From Desulfobacterales bacterium (lineage in GTDB: Bacteria > Desulfobacterota > Desulfobacteria > Desulfobacterales > C00003060): a stretch of DNA of 5,478 bases. The position numbers and the translations under genes are program-made. Shown one piece after another: positions 1 through 5,478 of the stretch. The stretch's first letter is position 1. Each line of letters starts with the position of its first letter. The notes beneath the pieces are model-generated. The model was not told where the DNA came from. It was given only the letters and a program-made list of their open reading frames with translations, and did not search any database. The stretch covers positions 1,126,575 through 1,132,052 of the forward strand of contig CP070769.1 of NCBI GenBank assembly GCA_020347085.1. Reading direction: 5' to 3'.

Positions 1-2667
1 AATGTTGGCGAGCAGCTCCCGTACCGCCTGGAATAAAAGGACACGAACATCATCGCTGAGCGGCTTGGGCTGGCCGTCGTCCTCAAAGTCTACCACAATA
101 CCATGCCGTTTCTGCGTTTGCTGTGTCAGCCACTCGACTGCCGGCACAAATCCCAGCTCATAGAGAACGGGAGAACCGAACTCGGAAACCAGGAACCTTG
201 TGTCCCGGATGGCCTCATCAATAAGCGTGTTGAGTTCGTCTGCGGCTTTTTGTTCACTGCTCGAAGAGATCTTTTTCAGAAGCGTCGCCAACTTGAGCTT
301 GGCAAAAGCCAAATTCTGACCAACATGGTCATGCACTTCTGTTGCAATGCGGCGTCGTTCCCGCTCCTCGGCCAAAGACAATGCAGATGCTAGGGAGCGT
401 AACCTCTTGTGATAGGTGAGAAGTCTTTTTTCTGCCCTCTGGCGCTCCGTGATTTCCTGTTGAAGCTGTTTATTGGTTCTTGTTAGTTCTGCGGCGCGCT
501 CCGCAACCAATTCCTCAAGGTGGTCACGGTGTTTTTTCAGTTCTTCTGCCACTCGTTTGCGCTCCGTGATGTCTCTCATGACGCCCTGTACTGCTATTAT
601 CTTACCCCCCTCTTTCACAGGCGTAAGAGCAACTTCCATAAGAATAATGTTTCCCTTAGCATCTATTTGGCTTATCTCGAAATTCTCAATAGTTTCCCCT
701 GAAAAACAGCTCTTCACTGCCTGTAAAGCTCTCAGCACCTCACGCGACGGGGTTGTCTTATTTAGATGTTGTCCTAAAAGCTCTTCGACCTCATAGCCAT
801 AAAGTTCTTTTACATTGGGGGTCACATATTTAATGTAACCTGAAGGAGAGACTCGAAAAATTACATCATGAACGTTCTTCAATATGGCCTTAATTTTTTG
901 TTCAGATTCTAGCAGAGCCTCCTCCACTTGCTTTCGCTCGGTGATGTCTTCTGCCGCACATACAACGTATTCAACATTTCCGGCCTTATCCAGCTTGGGA
1001 GTCTTGGATATGGATAACAGGCGCAGTTCACCTCTTCCGTTCTTAACCCATTCTTCCGTGCGCACCTTTCTTTTCGACTCAAAGACTTCTCTGTTACCAG
1101 CAACACAAACGTCAGCCTCTTCTTTGCTAAGAATCTCGTATATGTTCTTGTTTGCCACGTCGCTTTTTTGGACTCCCAAAAAGTCTGCGAGGGCCTTGTT
1201 CACTGCACCATGATTTTCCAGATCTGTCAGGTACCAAATCTGGGTATCAATGTTGTCGAGCAGTAGTGTCTGTTCCTCTGAAATCTTACGCAACGCCTCC
1301 TCAGCCTGAACGCGCTCGGTGATGTCAGTATGGATGCAGATATAGCCCAAAATTTCTTCAATTTCTCCTTTGATTGGGTGCGCACGAAGCAAAACAGGAA
1401 CAGTGCGACCATCACGGGTCCGCATCTTCACTTCACCAAGCCAAAAATTGCCTCCTTTGATGTTATCCAGCACTTCATGCGCAACCGCCGGATCAGCGCA
1501 GAGTATCGAGGGGCCTCCGGCCTTATTGAATTCTTCTACCGTATATCCGAACACTTCCAGAGATGCCCGGTTTTGGTAGACGGCTTGACCTGACGGGTTC
1601 ATCATCACGACGGCATCGCTTGTGCTTTCGACCGCCTTGCTGACCCGGATGAGTTCCTTATGCGCTGTGGCCATGTGCTGTTCCACTTGTCGCACGAACA
1701 GGAACAACAGTATAAACAAAATGCCCCCTACCACCAGACAGATTGCGCTAACGATGAAGACAGTGCCGTGAAGGCGTGCCTCTTCCTCCGTGACATCCAC
1801 CATGACGATCATGTCGCCCACCCCACGACCGCCTGCGTCCTTCAGACGGATGAATCCGGCTCTATAGTACTGATCGTTGAAAGACACATCTACCTCGTTC
1901 ACCATGGATGTGTAGCCTCTTTTACCCAAAAGCTCGGCAAGGCTTTCGGGGAATTTATCCTGAGTTTGGTCAATCATGACTACCGAGGGGAACCTGTCCC
2001 ATGTTGCATCCCGGCCAAGCATTCGCATGCCTGATTCCCAATCCACGCGATTGAGGTATTCTTTTTCAATAACAACATAAATTTCGACCCCGAGGATGTG
2101 GTGCAGTTTGCGTGTGATGTGCTCAATCTCCTCGCCCAATTCAACGAACCCGATTAACTGCTCCCCATCATACCAGGGAGTAACCGCCCGAAGGGTGAAC
2201 GTTCCCAATGGTCCCAGTTCAATCCCGTATGTGTGTTCTCCGGCCTTCTCAGCTTCCACTGTGGTAAATCGATCGATTTTGTCTCCATACCTATCTGGTT
2301 TGTGAACACGCAGGATGTTGACGCGGTCGGGACCAGTAAAGTAAAAGTGGGTAATTCTATGCACGGCTCTCAATTCCCCAAATAGCGCCAGGGTCCTCTC
2401 GAGTAATCCCCTCCTGTCTTTGGCCATCAGGGCAGCCTTGAGTTGTTTGTCACCGAGGAGCATGTGAAGCGAAGTCGTCATCATATGGGCATCACTGTCC
2501 AACTGTTCCTCAAAGACGTTGTTCACGAACTGCAACTTCCTCGCCACCCTATCATTAATGCTTCTTTTTTCAAACCGATGGAGACCGACTACAAAAGCGC
2601 CCAGAAAGAACACGATAGCCAGGGTCAGCGGGACAAGGATAGGCTTTTTAAGATCGAATGGTTTCAT
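1..2667 (-). CDS. Sensor histidine kinase, double-Cache + three PAS + HisKA_3 (NarL-type), 3' end cut by window edge
   Basis: The minus strand is open for 889 codons from an ATG at 2667 to base 1 without a stop. Seen: a membrane segment at residues 9-29, an extracytoplasmic region at about 30-298, and a second membrane segment at about 299-323. Three PAS domains follow at about 343-453, 458-583 and 586-708, each ending in a D-I-T-E-R motif. A coiled-coil linker (about 710-749) leads to a dimerisation/phosphotransfer helix with H-box EVHDHVGQNL, putative phospho-acceptor His779. The window ends in the N-box of the ATPase domain (RELLANI, 883-889), so G-boxes are not visible. The periplasmic stretch at about 104-133 (HFYFTGPDRVNILRVH) resembles the dCache_3 family. 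Known for the class: HisKA_3 kinases autophosphorylate on His and signal to LuxR/NarL-type response regulators. Ligand and partner are unknown. No regulator gene lies on its promoter side; one could follow beyond base 1. The start is supported by an AGAAGGA ribosome binding site 7 nt upstream and a membrane segment directly after it. Confidence 0.95.
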   Translation of the reverse strand, partial: MKPFDLKKPILVPLTLAIVFFLGAFVVGLHRFEKRSINDRVARKLQFVNNVFEEQLDSDAHMMTTSLHMLLGDKQLKAALMAKDRRGLLERTLALFGELRAVHRITHFYFTGPDRVNILRVHKPDRYGDKIDRFTTVEAEKAGEHTYGIELGPLGTFTLRAVTPWYDGEQLIGFVELGEEIEHITRKLHHILGVEIYVVIEKEYLNRVDWESGMRMLGRDATWDRFPSVVMIDQTQDKFPESLAELLGKRGYTSMVNEVDVSFNDQYYRAGFIRLKDAGGRGVGDMIVMVDVTEEEARLHGTVFIVSAICLVVGGILFILLFLFVRQVEQHMATAHKELIRVSKAVESTSDAVVMMNPSGQAVYQNRASLEVFGYTVEEFNKAGGPSILCADPAVAHEVLDNIKGGNFWLGEVKMRTRDGRTVPVLLRAHPIKGEIEEILGYICIHTDITERVQAEEALRKISEEQTLLLDNIDTQIWYLTDLENHGAVNKALADFLGVQKSDVANKNIYEILSKEEADVCVAGNREVFESKRKVRTEEWVKNGRGELRLLSISKTPKLDKAGNVEYVVCAAEDITERKQVEEALLESEQKIKAILKNVHDVIFRVSPSGYIKYVTPNVKELYGYEVEELLGQHLNKTTPSREVLRALQAVKSCFSGETIENFEISQIDAKGNIILMEVALTPVKEGGKIIAVQGVMRDITERKRVAEELKKHRDHLEELVAERAAELTRTNKQLQQEITERQRAEKRLLTYHKRLRSLASALSLAEERERRRIATEVHDHVGQNLAFAKLKLATLLKKISSSSEQKAADELNTLIDEAIRDTRFLVSEFGSPVLYELGFVPAVEWLTQQTQKRHGIVVDFEDDGQPKPLSDDVRVLLFQAVRELLANI

Positions 2668-2674
2668 GGATGCA

Positions 2675-2681
2675 TCCTTCT
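2675..2681 (-). promoter_or_regulatory. Ribosome binding site of the histidine kinase
   Basis: The minus strand reads AGAAGGA, with 7 nt between it and the ATG at 2667-2665. It is a good Shine-Dalgarno match at normal spacing and fixes the kinase start. Another ATG at 2675-2673 overlaps this site but opens only a three-codon frame (M-H-P) whose TGA overlaps the kinase ATG. Confidence 0.8.
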
Positions 2682-2686
2682 GAAAA

Positions 2687-2698
2687 ACTCGAACGAGT
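2687..2698. promoter_or_regulatory. Short inverted repeat in the kinase leader
   Basis: ACTCGAACGAGT is an inverted repeat with 5-bp arms and a 2-bp centre. It lies between the predicted promoter and the kinase ribosome binding site, and on the minus strand it runs into a run of five T. It could be a small operator or a weak attenuating hairpin, but the arms are short and the loop tight, so chance is a real alternative. Confidence 0.25.
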
Positions 2699-2787
2699 AT
2701 AACAACATCCTTGGATCGGTTTCTATGTTGAAAATTGAACCCTTTTCACATTGTCGATACGCATCAACCACACGATTTTACTAAAGA

Positions 2788-2816
2788 TTTATAACGTATA
2801 TCACAATACTTGTCAA
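2788..2816 (-). promoter_or_regulatory. Sigma70-type promoter for the histidine kinase
   Basis: On the minus strand a perfect -35 box TTGACA (2816-2811) is followed by a 17-bp spacer and the -10 box TATAAA (2793-2788, five of six consensus bases). The surrounding DNA is AT-rich. Transcription would begin near 2781, giving a leader of roughly 110 nt before the kinase ATG. The site lies in non-coding sequence upstream of the kinase, in the right orientation. The match is strong, but the promoter assignment is a sequence-only prediction. Confidence 0.7.
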
Positions 2817-2989
2817 TGTCTTGCCCAAATCCTGATAAAATAGCATACTGGAAGGTTGTTATCCATGGAAAGTGCCGAGAATCGAAGATCCATGCAGCCC
2901 CGATAAAATTCAGACATGGAATGCGCTCGCCGTTGCAGTTCAAAACCATATGGCCATGCCGATCAAAGTACGTCAAGGATCTGTGATTG
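2817..2989. other. Intergenic stretch without recognisable gene
   Basis: This segment lies between the kinase promoter and the stop codon of the ABC ATPase remnant. Open frames cross it on both strands, but their translations lack any recognisable domain and extend out of frame over the remnant. I see no strong hairpin followed by a T-run, so no intrinsic terminator for the remnant can be called. Confidence 0.5.
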
Positions 2990-3385
2990 CTATGGATTCC
3001 TGGTTGTTGGCATACGGCGGCCTGCGTGGAAGATATGAACTCGGTCAGGGTCGATGGACAGGGGCACAATCTCCCCGGGCTCAAAGGTAGCTTCCTTTGG
3101 GATTCGGACCGTTAATTCCTCATGACCGAGATGCGCATGGATATACTTCTCTGAGCCTACGTTGCTGAGCATCTCCACCTTTACCTGTGCGAACGCAGCC
3201 CTCCCCTGCCCGATTCCGATGTCCTCGGGACGGATGCCCAGCTGCACTTCGGCTTCCTCCAGGCTCACCTGAAGCACTCCGAGGTCCAAGGAGAATCCAG
3301 AGCCCTCAAATCGGAGGCGACCATCTTTTCGTATAAGCCTTCCGTGATAGAGGTTCATTTCCGGCGATTCGATGGACGTGGCCAC
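2990..3385 (-). pseudogene. C-terminal remnant of a MalK/UgpC-type ABC transporter ATP-binding protein
   Basis: The 131 residues match the regulatory C-terminal (OB/TOBE) part of sugar-type ABC importer ATPases. The S-P-E-M-N motif with following L-Y-H-G-R (residues 7-16) corresponds to the point where the ATPase domain ends in this family. LGIRPEDI and the C-terminal LSIDPDRVHIF are also typical. Complete members have about 350-370 residues and carry Walker A, Q-loop, ABC signature and Walker B in the part missing here, so no ATPase activity is possible. Homology appears to reach V-A-T at the GTG codon at 3385 and stops there; the frame continues upstream only to a stop near 3450, through sequence belonging to the opposite-strand remnant. 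The GTG is probably not a real start. The body has no internal stop or frameshift, suggesting a recent truncation. The normal partners, permeases and a substrate-binding protein, are absent. Confidence 0.8.
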
Positions 3386-3650
3386 ACCCTTAACTTTTGA
3401 AGACCAAGGTGGAAGAAGCCAAGGCGCTGTAGCAGGTTGGTCATGGGATTATCAGGACAACAGAGACTACCGGCCCCTGGAGTTGATCCGTACTCCTATT
3501 CGCGGACTCTATATGGTCGGATACCAAGCATATTGGGCTTTGTTCATGGGGGGCATCCCCACAGCACTCGAGAGCGGGCAACGGGTCGCAGAGCTCCTTT
3601 TGGGAGGTGCGGGACCTTTAGAAGAAGTAAGGATTCCTGTAGCTGACTGA
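3372..3650 (+). pseudogene. C-terminal remnant of an FAD-dependent oxidoreductase (phytoene desaturase/CrtISO-like)
   Basis: The 92 residues resemble the C-terminus of the amine-oxidase-fold flavoproteins related to phytoene desaturase and carotenoid isomerase. Diagnostic stretches are VATPLTFEDQGG with GAVAGW (substrate-domain end) and TPIRGLYMVGYQAYW followed by GGIPTALESGQRVAELL, the closing FAD-binding motif of this group. Intact proteins have about 490-520 residues and begin with a Rossmann GxGxxG motif; that part and the whole catalytic middle are missing. The ATG at 3372 is only the first in-frame ATG. The frame opens at 3351 after a TAG, and residues before about D-V-A-T belong to the antisense of the ABC remnant. 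No ribosome binding site or promoter is evident. The fragment ends at a normal TGA without internal damage, consistent with recent loss of the 5' part. Carotenoid-type substrates are only suggested by family resemblance. Confidence 0.78.
3378..3385. other. Palindromic junction where both gene remnants are truncated
   Basis: GTGGCCAC is a perfect 8-bp palindrome. On both strands it codes for V-A-T at the point where homology to the respective family begins: minus strand for the ABC ATPase, plus strand for the oxidoreductase. The remnants therefore diverge from this point with both 5' parts absent. The simplest reading is a deletion between two copies of the octamer in divergent genes; an inversion or an assembly chimera would leave the same trace. 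Confidence 0.55.
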
Positions 3651-3759
3651 AAGGTTGAAATCACTATGGGGACAAAATAGCTGGGGAACTCTGTAGGTTG
3701 GAAATAGAGGCTCGGGTTATGGCTGGTTGTCCGTCGAGCACGAGATATGGGGTTCGCCT
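3651..3759. other. Short intergenic gap between converging gene ends
   Basis: This stretch separates the TGA of the oxidoreductase remnant from the TAA of the opposite-strand DUF6600-like gene. A bidirectional terminator would be expected here, but I see no stable GC-rich stem followed by a T-run on either strand. Confidence 0.5.
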
Positions 3760-5478
3760 TTAATGATACGCGCTCCTTCTGTGGAAATTGAGCTGGCTCC
3801 CTGGAAAAAGCTGCCCCCGGCTATTCATGTGCTTTTGCGGACTCCTATCCTTGGCAAAATGCAGCTGGGATCTGGGACTTGCACCTCCGGGTGAGGCTGG
3901 AACATCGGGCTGTAAAGTCCGTCCCACGATGTTTTCTTCTCGCCCCCCATCGCGTCTGTTTTTCTCCTGTCCTGGTTGCCACTGCCGGGGTTGCGGATTC
4001 GACCTTGTTCTTCTCCGGTCCTCTCCTTGCCGGGATTGCTGCCTCCGGCCTGCATGCTGGACTTGTTCTGCAGCTTTAGGCAAAATGGTCCTCCGCGCCT
4101 GTGTTGTTAGATTTCCGGCGCCCCTTTGATCTTCAAGTTGCCCTTCCTGTCGGCTTACAGTCCGGGGGGACGACCTCCTCTGTCTCTGCAGCTTTTGCAC
4201 GTCCTTTTTGGCGGACCTTTGATCTTCTGCTCGCACCTTTTGCCGCCTCACAGAATTGAGAGGTATCCGCCTACCCACCTTTTTTACCTCCCTTTTAGCC
4301 TCCATGCGACCTTCTGTTCCCAAGTCGGCCTTTTTCTTGTGTCCTTGGTCCTGGAATTTTGCTTCTGCCACGCGCCCATGAAGTCGATTCGTAAGGGTCA
4401 ACCTACCCTTATTTTTTCGCAAACGGGCATCCGCCCTCCCTTCATGCGGCCCGTGCCTGGTATCTGCAATGTTTGGCCGAGTTACTTTGGCTTTACTGTT
4501 CACGCCTTGCTTTGAAGCGACGGGTCGCGGCCGAATTGTCTTAACGTCCGGGCGCGACGACCGTTGTCTCACATGAACATTCGTAAAATCATGCTTTTGC
4601 CTTATGTTTTTGTAATTTTTGACAACTGTATCGTTCAGAACAGGTGCAACACGATAATTGCTCACCAGTCTTGCATGATTTATATTCCTTACCTTGACCT
4701 TTCTATAGTTTTCGACGCCGAACAGCTTGCTCTTGTTGATGATGACCGCATGTTTCAAATACGTGAATCTGTTTATGTTTACATGGGCCACATCGACTTT
4801 TGTGACAACCACTGCACGCGGTCCCCAATGTCGGTGACAATAATAGGGCTCATAAGGAGCTAGGGGTACCCATCCGATATAGACGCCTGCGTGTATCCAG
4901 GCCACCCTTCCTGGATACCAAGAAAACCCGATATCAAGGAGCGGAGGGCCGACTCGAACCTTGACGCGGGCCACAGGGGGCGCCCAATACCAAAAACCAC
5001 GTATGAATACCCAGTTGCCATAGTGGTGGGTGACATACCCAAATGGCTCACAAGGTATCCAGACATTCTCTCCATAACAAACCGTCCATCTCCCGACTGT
5101 GAATGGCGCCCACCCGACGCTTACATAGACTGGCCGCCAGAAATACCAGTATCCTCCGTCGTAGTATACCCTTTCCCATCTGCCATGCTCTTCCAGAGCG
5201 TAAGCTTCATAACATAGTCTAGGAGGCAGGTATTTTGCTGATTCCCCGCCCATGCGGCTCCTCGTTACCCATAGATTCTCTCTGTCACAGTTCCACCTAT
5301 CCCAATCAGGGTATACATCACCTTTTCCAGCAGTCACTTGCCCACTGTCTGCAAGGATGGCCGCTGCGCCTGCAATCACTTCAAATCTTGTCTCTGAGGT
5401 GTTGTGAAAAAAATCCAACCTGCCTTTCAAGGCAATTACTTCCAACGACTCTTCGCCTACGTACAAATCAAAGATAGT
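3760..5478 (-). CDS. FecR/DUF6600-like envelope protein with aromatic-rich domain and basic Gln/Arg-rich tail, 5' end cut by window edge
   Basis: The frame is open from the right edge to a TAA at 3762-3760, giving 572 visible residues (numbered from base 5478). The first residues (T-I-F-D-L-Y-V-G) continue a domain from outside, so the TTG at 5466 is not a true start. Residues 1 to about 45 look like the end of a FecR-type beta domain (LYVGEESLEVIALKGRLDFF). Residues about 95-215 form an aromatic-rich domain: 32 of 120 are W, Y or F, in repeats such as VGWAPFTVGRW, EPFGYVTHHYGNWVF and IGWVPLAPYEPYY, as in DUF6600 proteins. Five cysteines occur (64, 89, 134, 143, 214). From about 240 the chain becomes low-complexity and basic; residues 405-504 contain 25 K/R and 18 Q. 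Known: DUF6600 proteins are mostly exported and of unknown function. An N-terminal signal peptide is expected beyond the window. The tail might bind anionic polymers (inference). It converges on the oxidoreductase remnant. Confidence 0.85.
   Translation of the reverse strand, partial: TIFDLYVGEESLEVIALKGRLDFFHNTSETRFEVIAGAAAILADSGQVTAGKGDVYPDWDRWNCDRENLWVTRSRMGGESAKYLPPRLCYEAYALEEHGRWERVYYDGGYWYFWRPVYVSVGWAPFTVGRWTVCYGENVWIPCEPFGYVTHHYGNWVFIRGFWYWAPPVARVKVRVGPPLLDIGFSWYPGRVAWIHAGVYIGWVPLAPYEPYYCHRHWGPRAVVVTKVDVAHVNINRFTYLKHAVIINKSKLFGVENYRKVKVRNINHARLVSNYRVAPVLNDTVVKNYKNIRQKHDFTNVHVRQRSSRPDVKTIRPRPVASKQGVNSKAKVTRPNIADTRHGPHEGRADARLRKNKGRLTLTNRLHGRVAEAKFQDQGHKKKADLGTEGRMEAKREVKKVGRRIPLNSVRRQKVRAEDQRSAKKDVQKLQRQRRSSPRTVSRQEGQLEDQRGAGNLTTQARRTILPKAAEQVQHAGRRQQSRQGEDRRRTRSNPQPRQWQPGQEKNRRDGGREENIVGRTLQPDVPASPGGASPRSQLHFAKDRSPQKHMNSRGQLFPGSQLNFHRRSAYH
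4117..4227 (-). repeat. Imperfect in-frame direct repeat in the tail of the DUF6600-like gene
   Basis: Two 18-bp units at 4117-4134 and 4210-4227 match at 16 of 18 bases and start 93 bp (31 codons) apart. Both encode E-D-Q-R plus flanking residues, in the minus-strand frame of the surrounding gene. Outside the 18 bp, the 31-codon units share little, so either the repeat is old and diverged or the similarity reflects biased composition. Confidence 0.4.

Noticed and set aside
2687..2698. Intrinsic terminator or attenuator in the kinase leader
   Set aside because: The stem is at most five base pairs with a two-base loop, too weak for a confident terminator; kept only as a low-confidence inverted repeat.
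103..2784. Many plus-strand open frames (for example 103-393, 884-1213, 1660-2034, 2443-2784)
   Set aside because: All but the last lie entirely antisense to the continuous kinase frame, and 2443-2784 only runs on into its leader and promoter. They have no domain resemblance and biased compositions expected from antisense translation.
2764..3084. Minus-strand 106-codon frame upstream of the kinase
   Set aside because: It overlaps the ABC remnant in another frame and covers the predicted kinase promoter; no recognisable domain.
2872..3090. Plus-strand 72-codon frame
   Set aside because: Antisense to the end of the ABC remnant; no family resemblance and no ribosome binding site.
3651..3759. 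Terminator between the converging gene ends
   Set aside because: No GC-rich stem with a following T-run on either strand.
3788..5477. Plus-strand frames opposite the DUF6600-like gene (for example 4126-4515, 4564-4863, 4891-5217)
   Set aside because: Their composition is what antisense reading of W/Y-rich and R/Q-rich codons produces. The minus-strand frame has clear family motifs throughout.
1..5478. Mobile element, CRISPR array, tRNA/rRNA or toxin-antitoxin pair
   Set aside because: No transposase or integrase motifs, no regularly spaced repeats, no tRNA cloverleaf and no small paired genes with recognisable signatures were seen, including at the remnant junction.

Overview
The window reads as a piece of a Gram-negative bacterial chromosome, most likely from a deltaproteobacterium (Desulfobacterota). 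This is an inference from gene style only: a double-Cache/multi-PAS histidine kinase, a FecR/DUF6600-type envelope protein, and remnants of a sugar-type ABC ATPase and a phytoene-desaturase-like oxidoreductase. There is no rRNA, tRNA, CRISPR array, insertion sequence or phage gene that I can support.

Layout from left to right. (1) Positions 1-2667, minus strand: a large sensor histidine kinase whose 3' end runs off the left edge just inside the ATP-binding domain. It has a strong ribosome binding site and a near-consensus sigma70-type promoter (2788-2816). (2) About 2817-2989: no gene. (3) 2990-3385, minus strand: the C-terminal third of an ABC transporter ATP-binding subunit (MalK/UgpC type), lacking the ATPase core. 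(4) 3372-3650, plus strand: the C-terminal end of an FAD-dependent oxidoreductase of the phytoene desaturase/carotenoid isomerase type. The two remnants point away from each other and both lose their 5' parts at the same place, an 8-bp palindrome at 3378-3385. (5) 3651-3759: a short gap with no recognisable signal. (6) 3760-5478, minus strand: a FecR/DUF6600-like protein with an aromatic-rich central domain and a long, strongly basic Gln/Arg-rich tail. Its 5' end runs off the right edge.

The genes do not form an obvious pathway. The kinase probably senses a periplasmic signal and controls transcription through a NarL-type partner that is not visible here. The DUF6600 protein is probably an envelope protein and is separated from the kinase by the remnant block. 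The most noteworthy structure is the double-truncation junction at 3372-3385, which looks like a deletion (or an assembly chimera) joining two divergent genes at a microhomology. I found no convincing evidence of a previously undescribed multi-gene system in this window.
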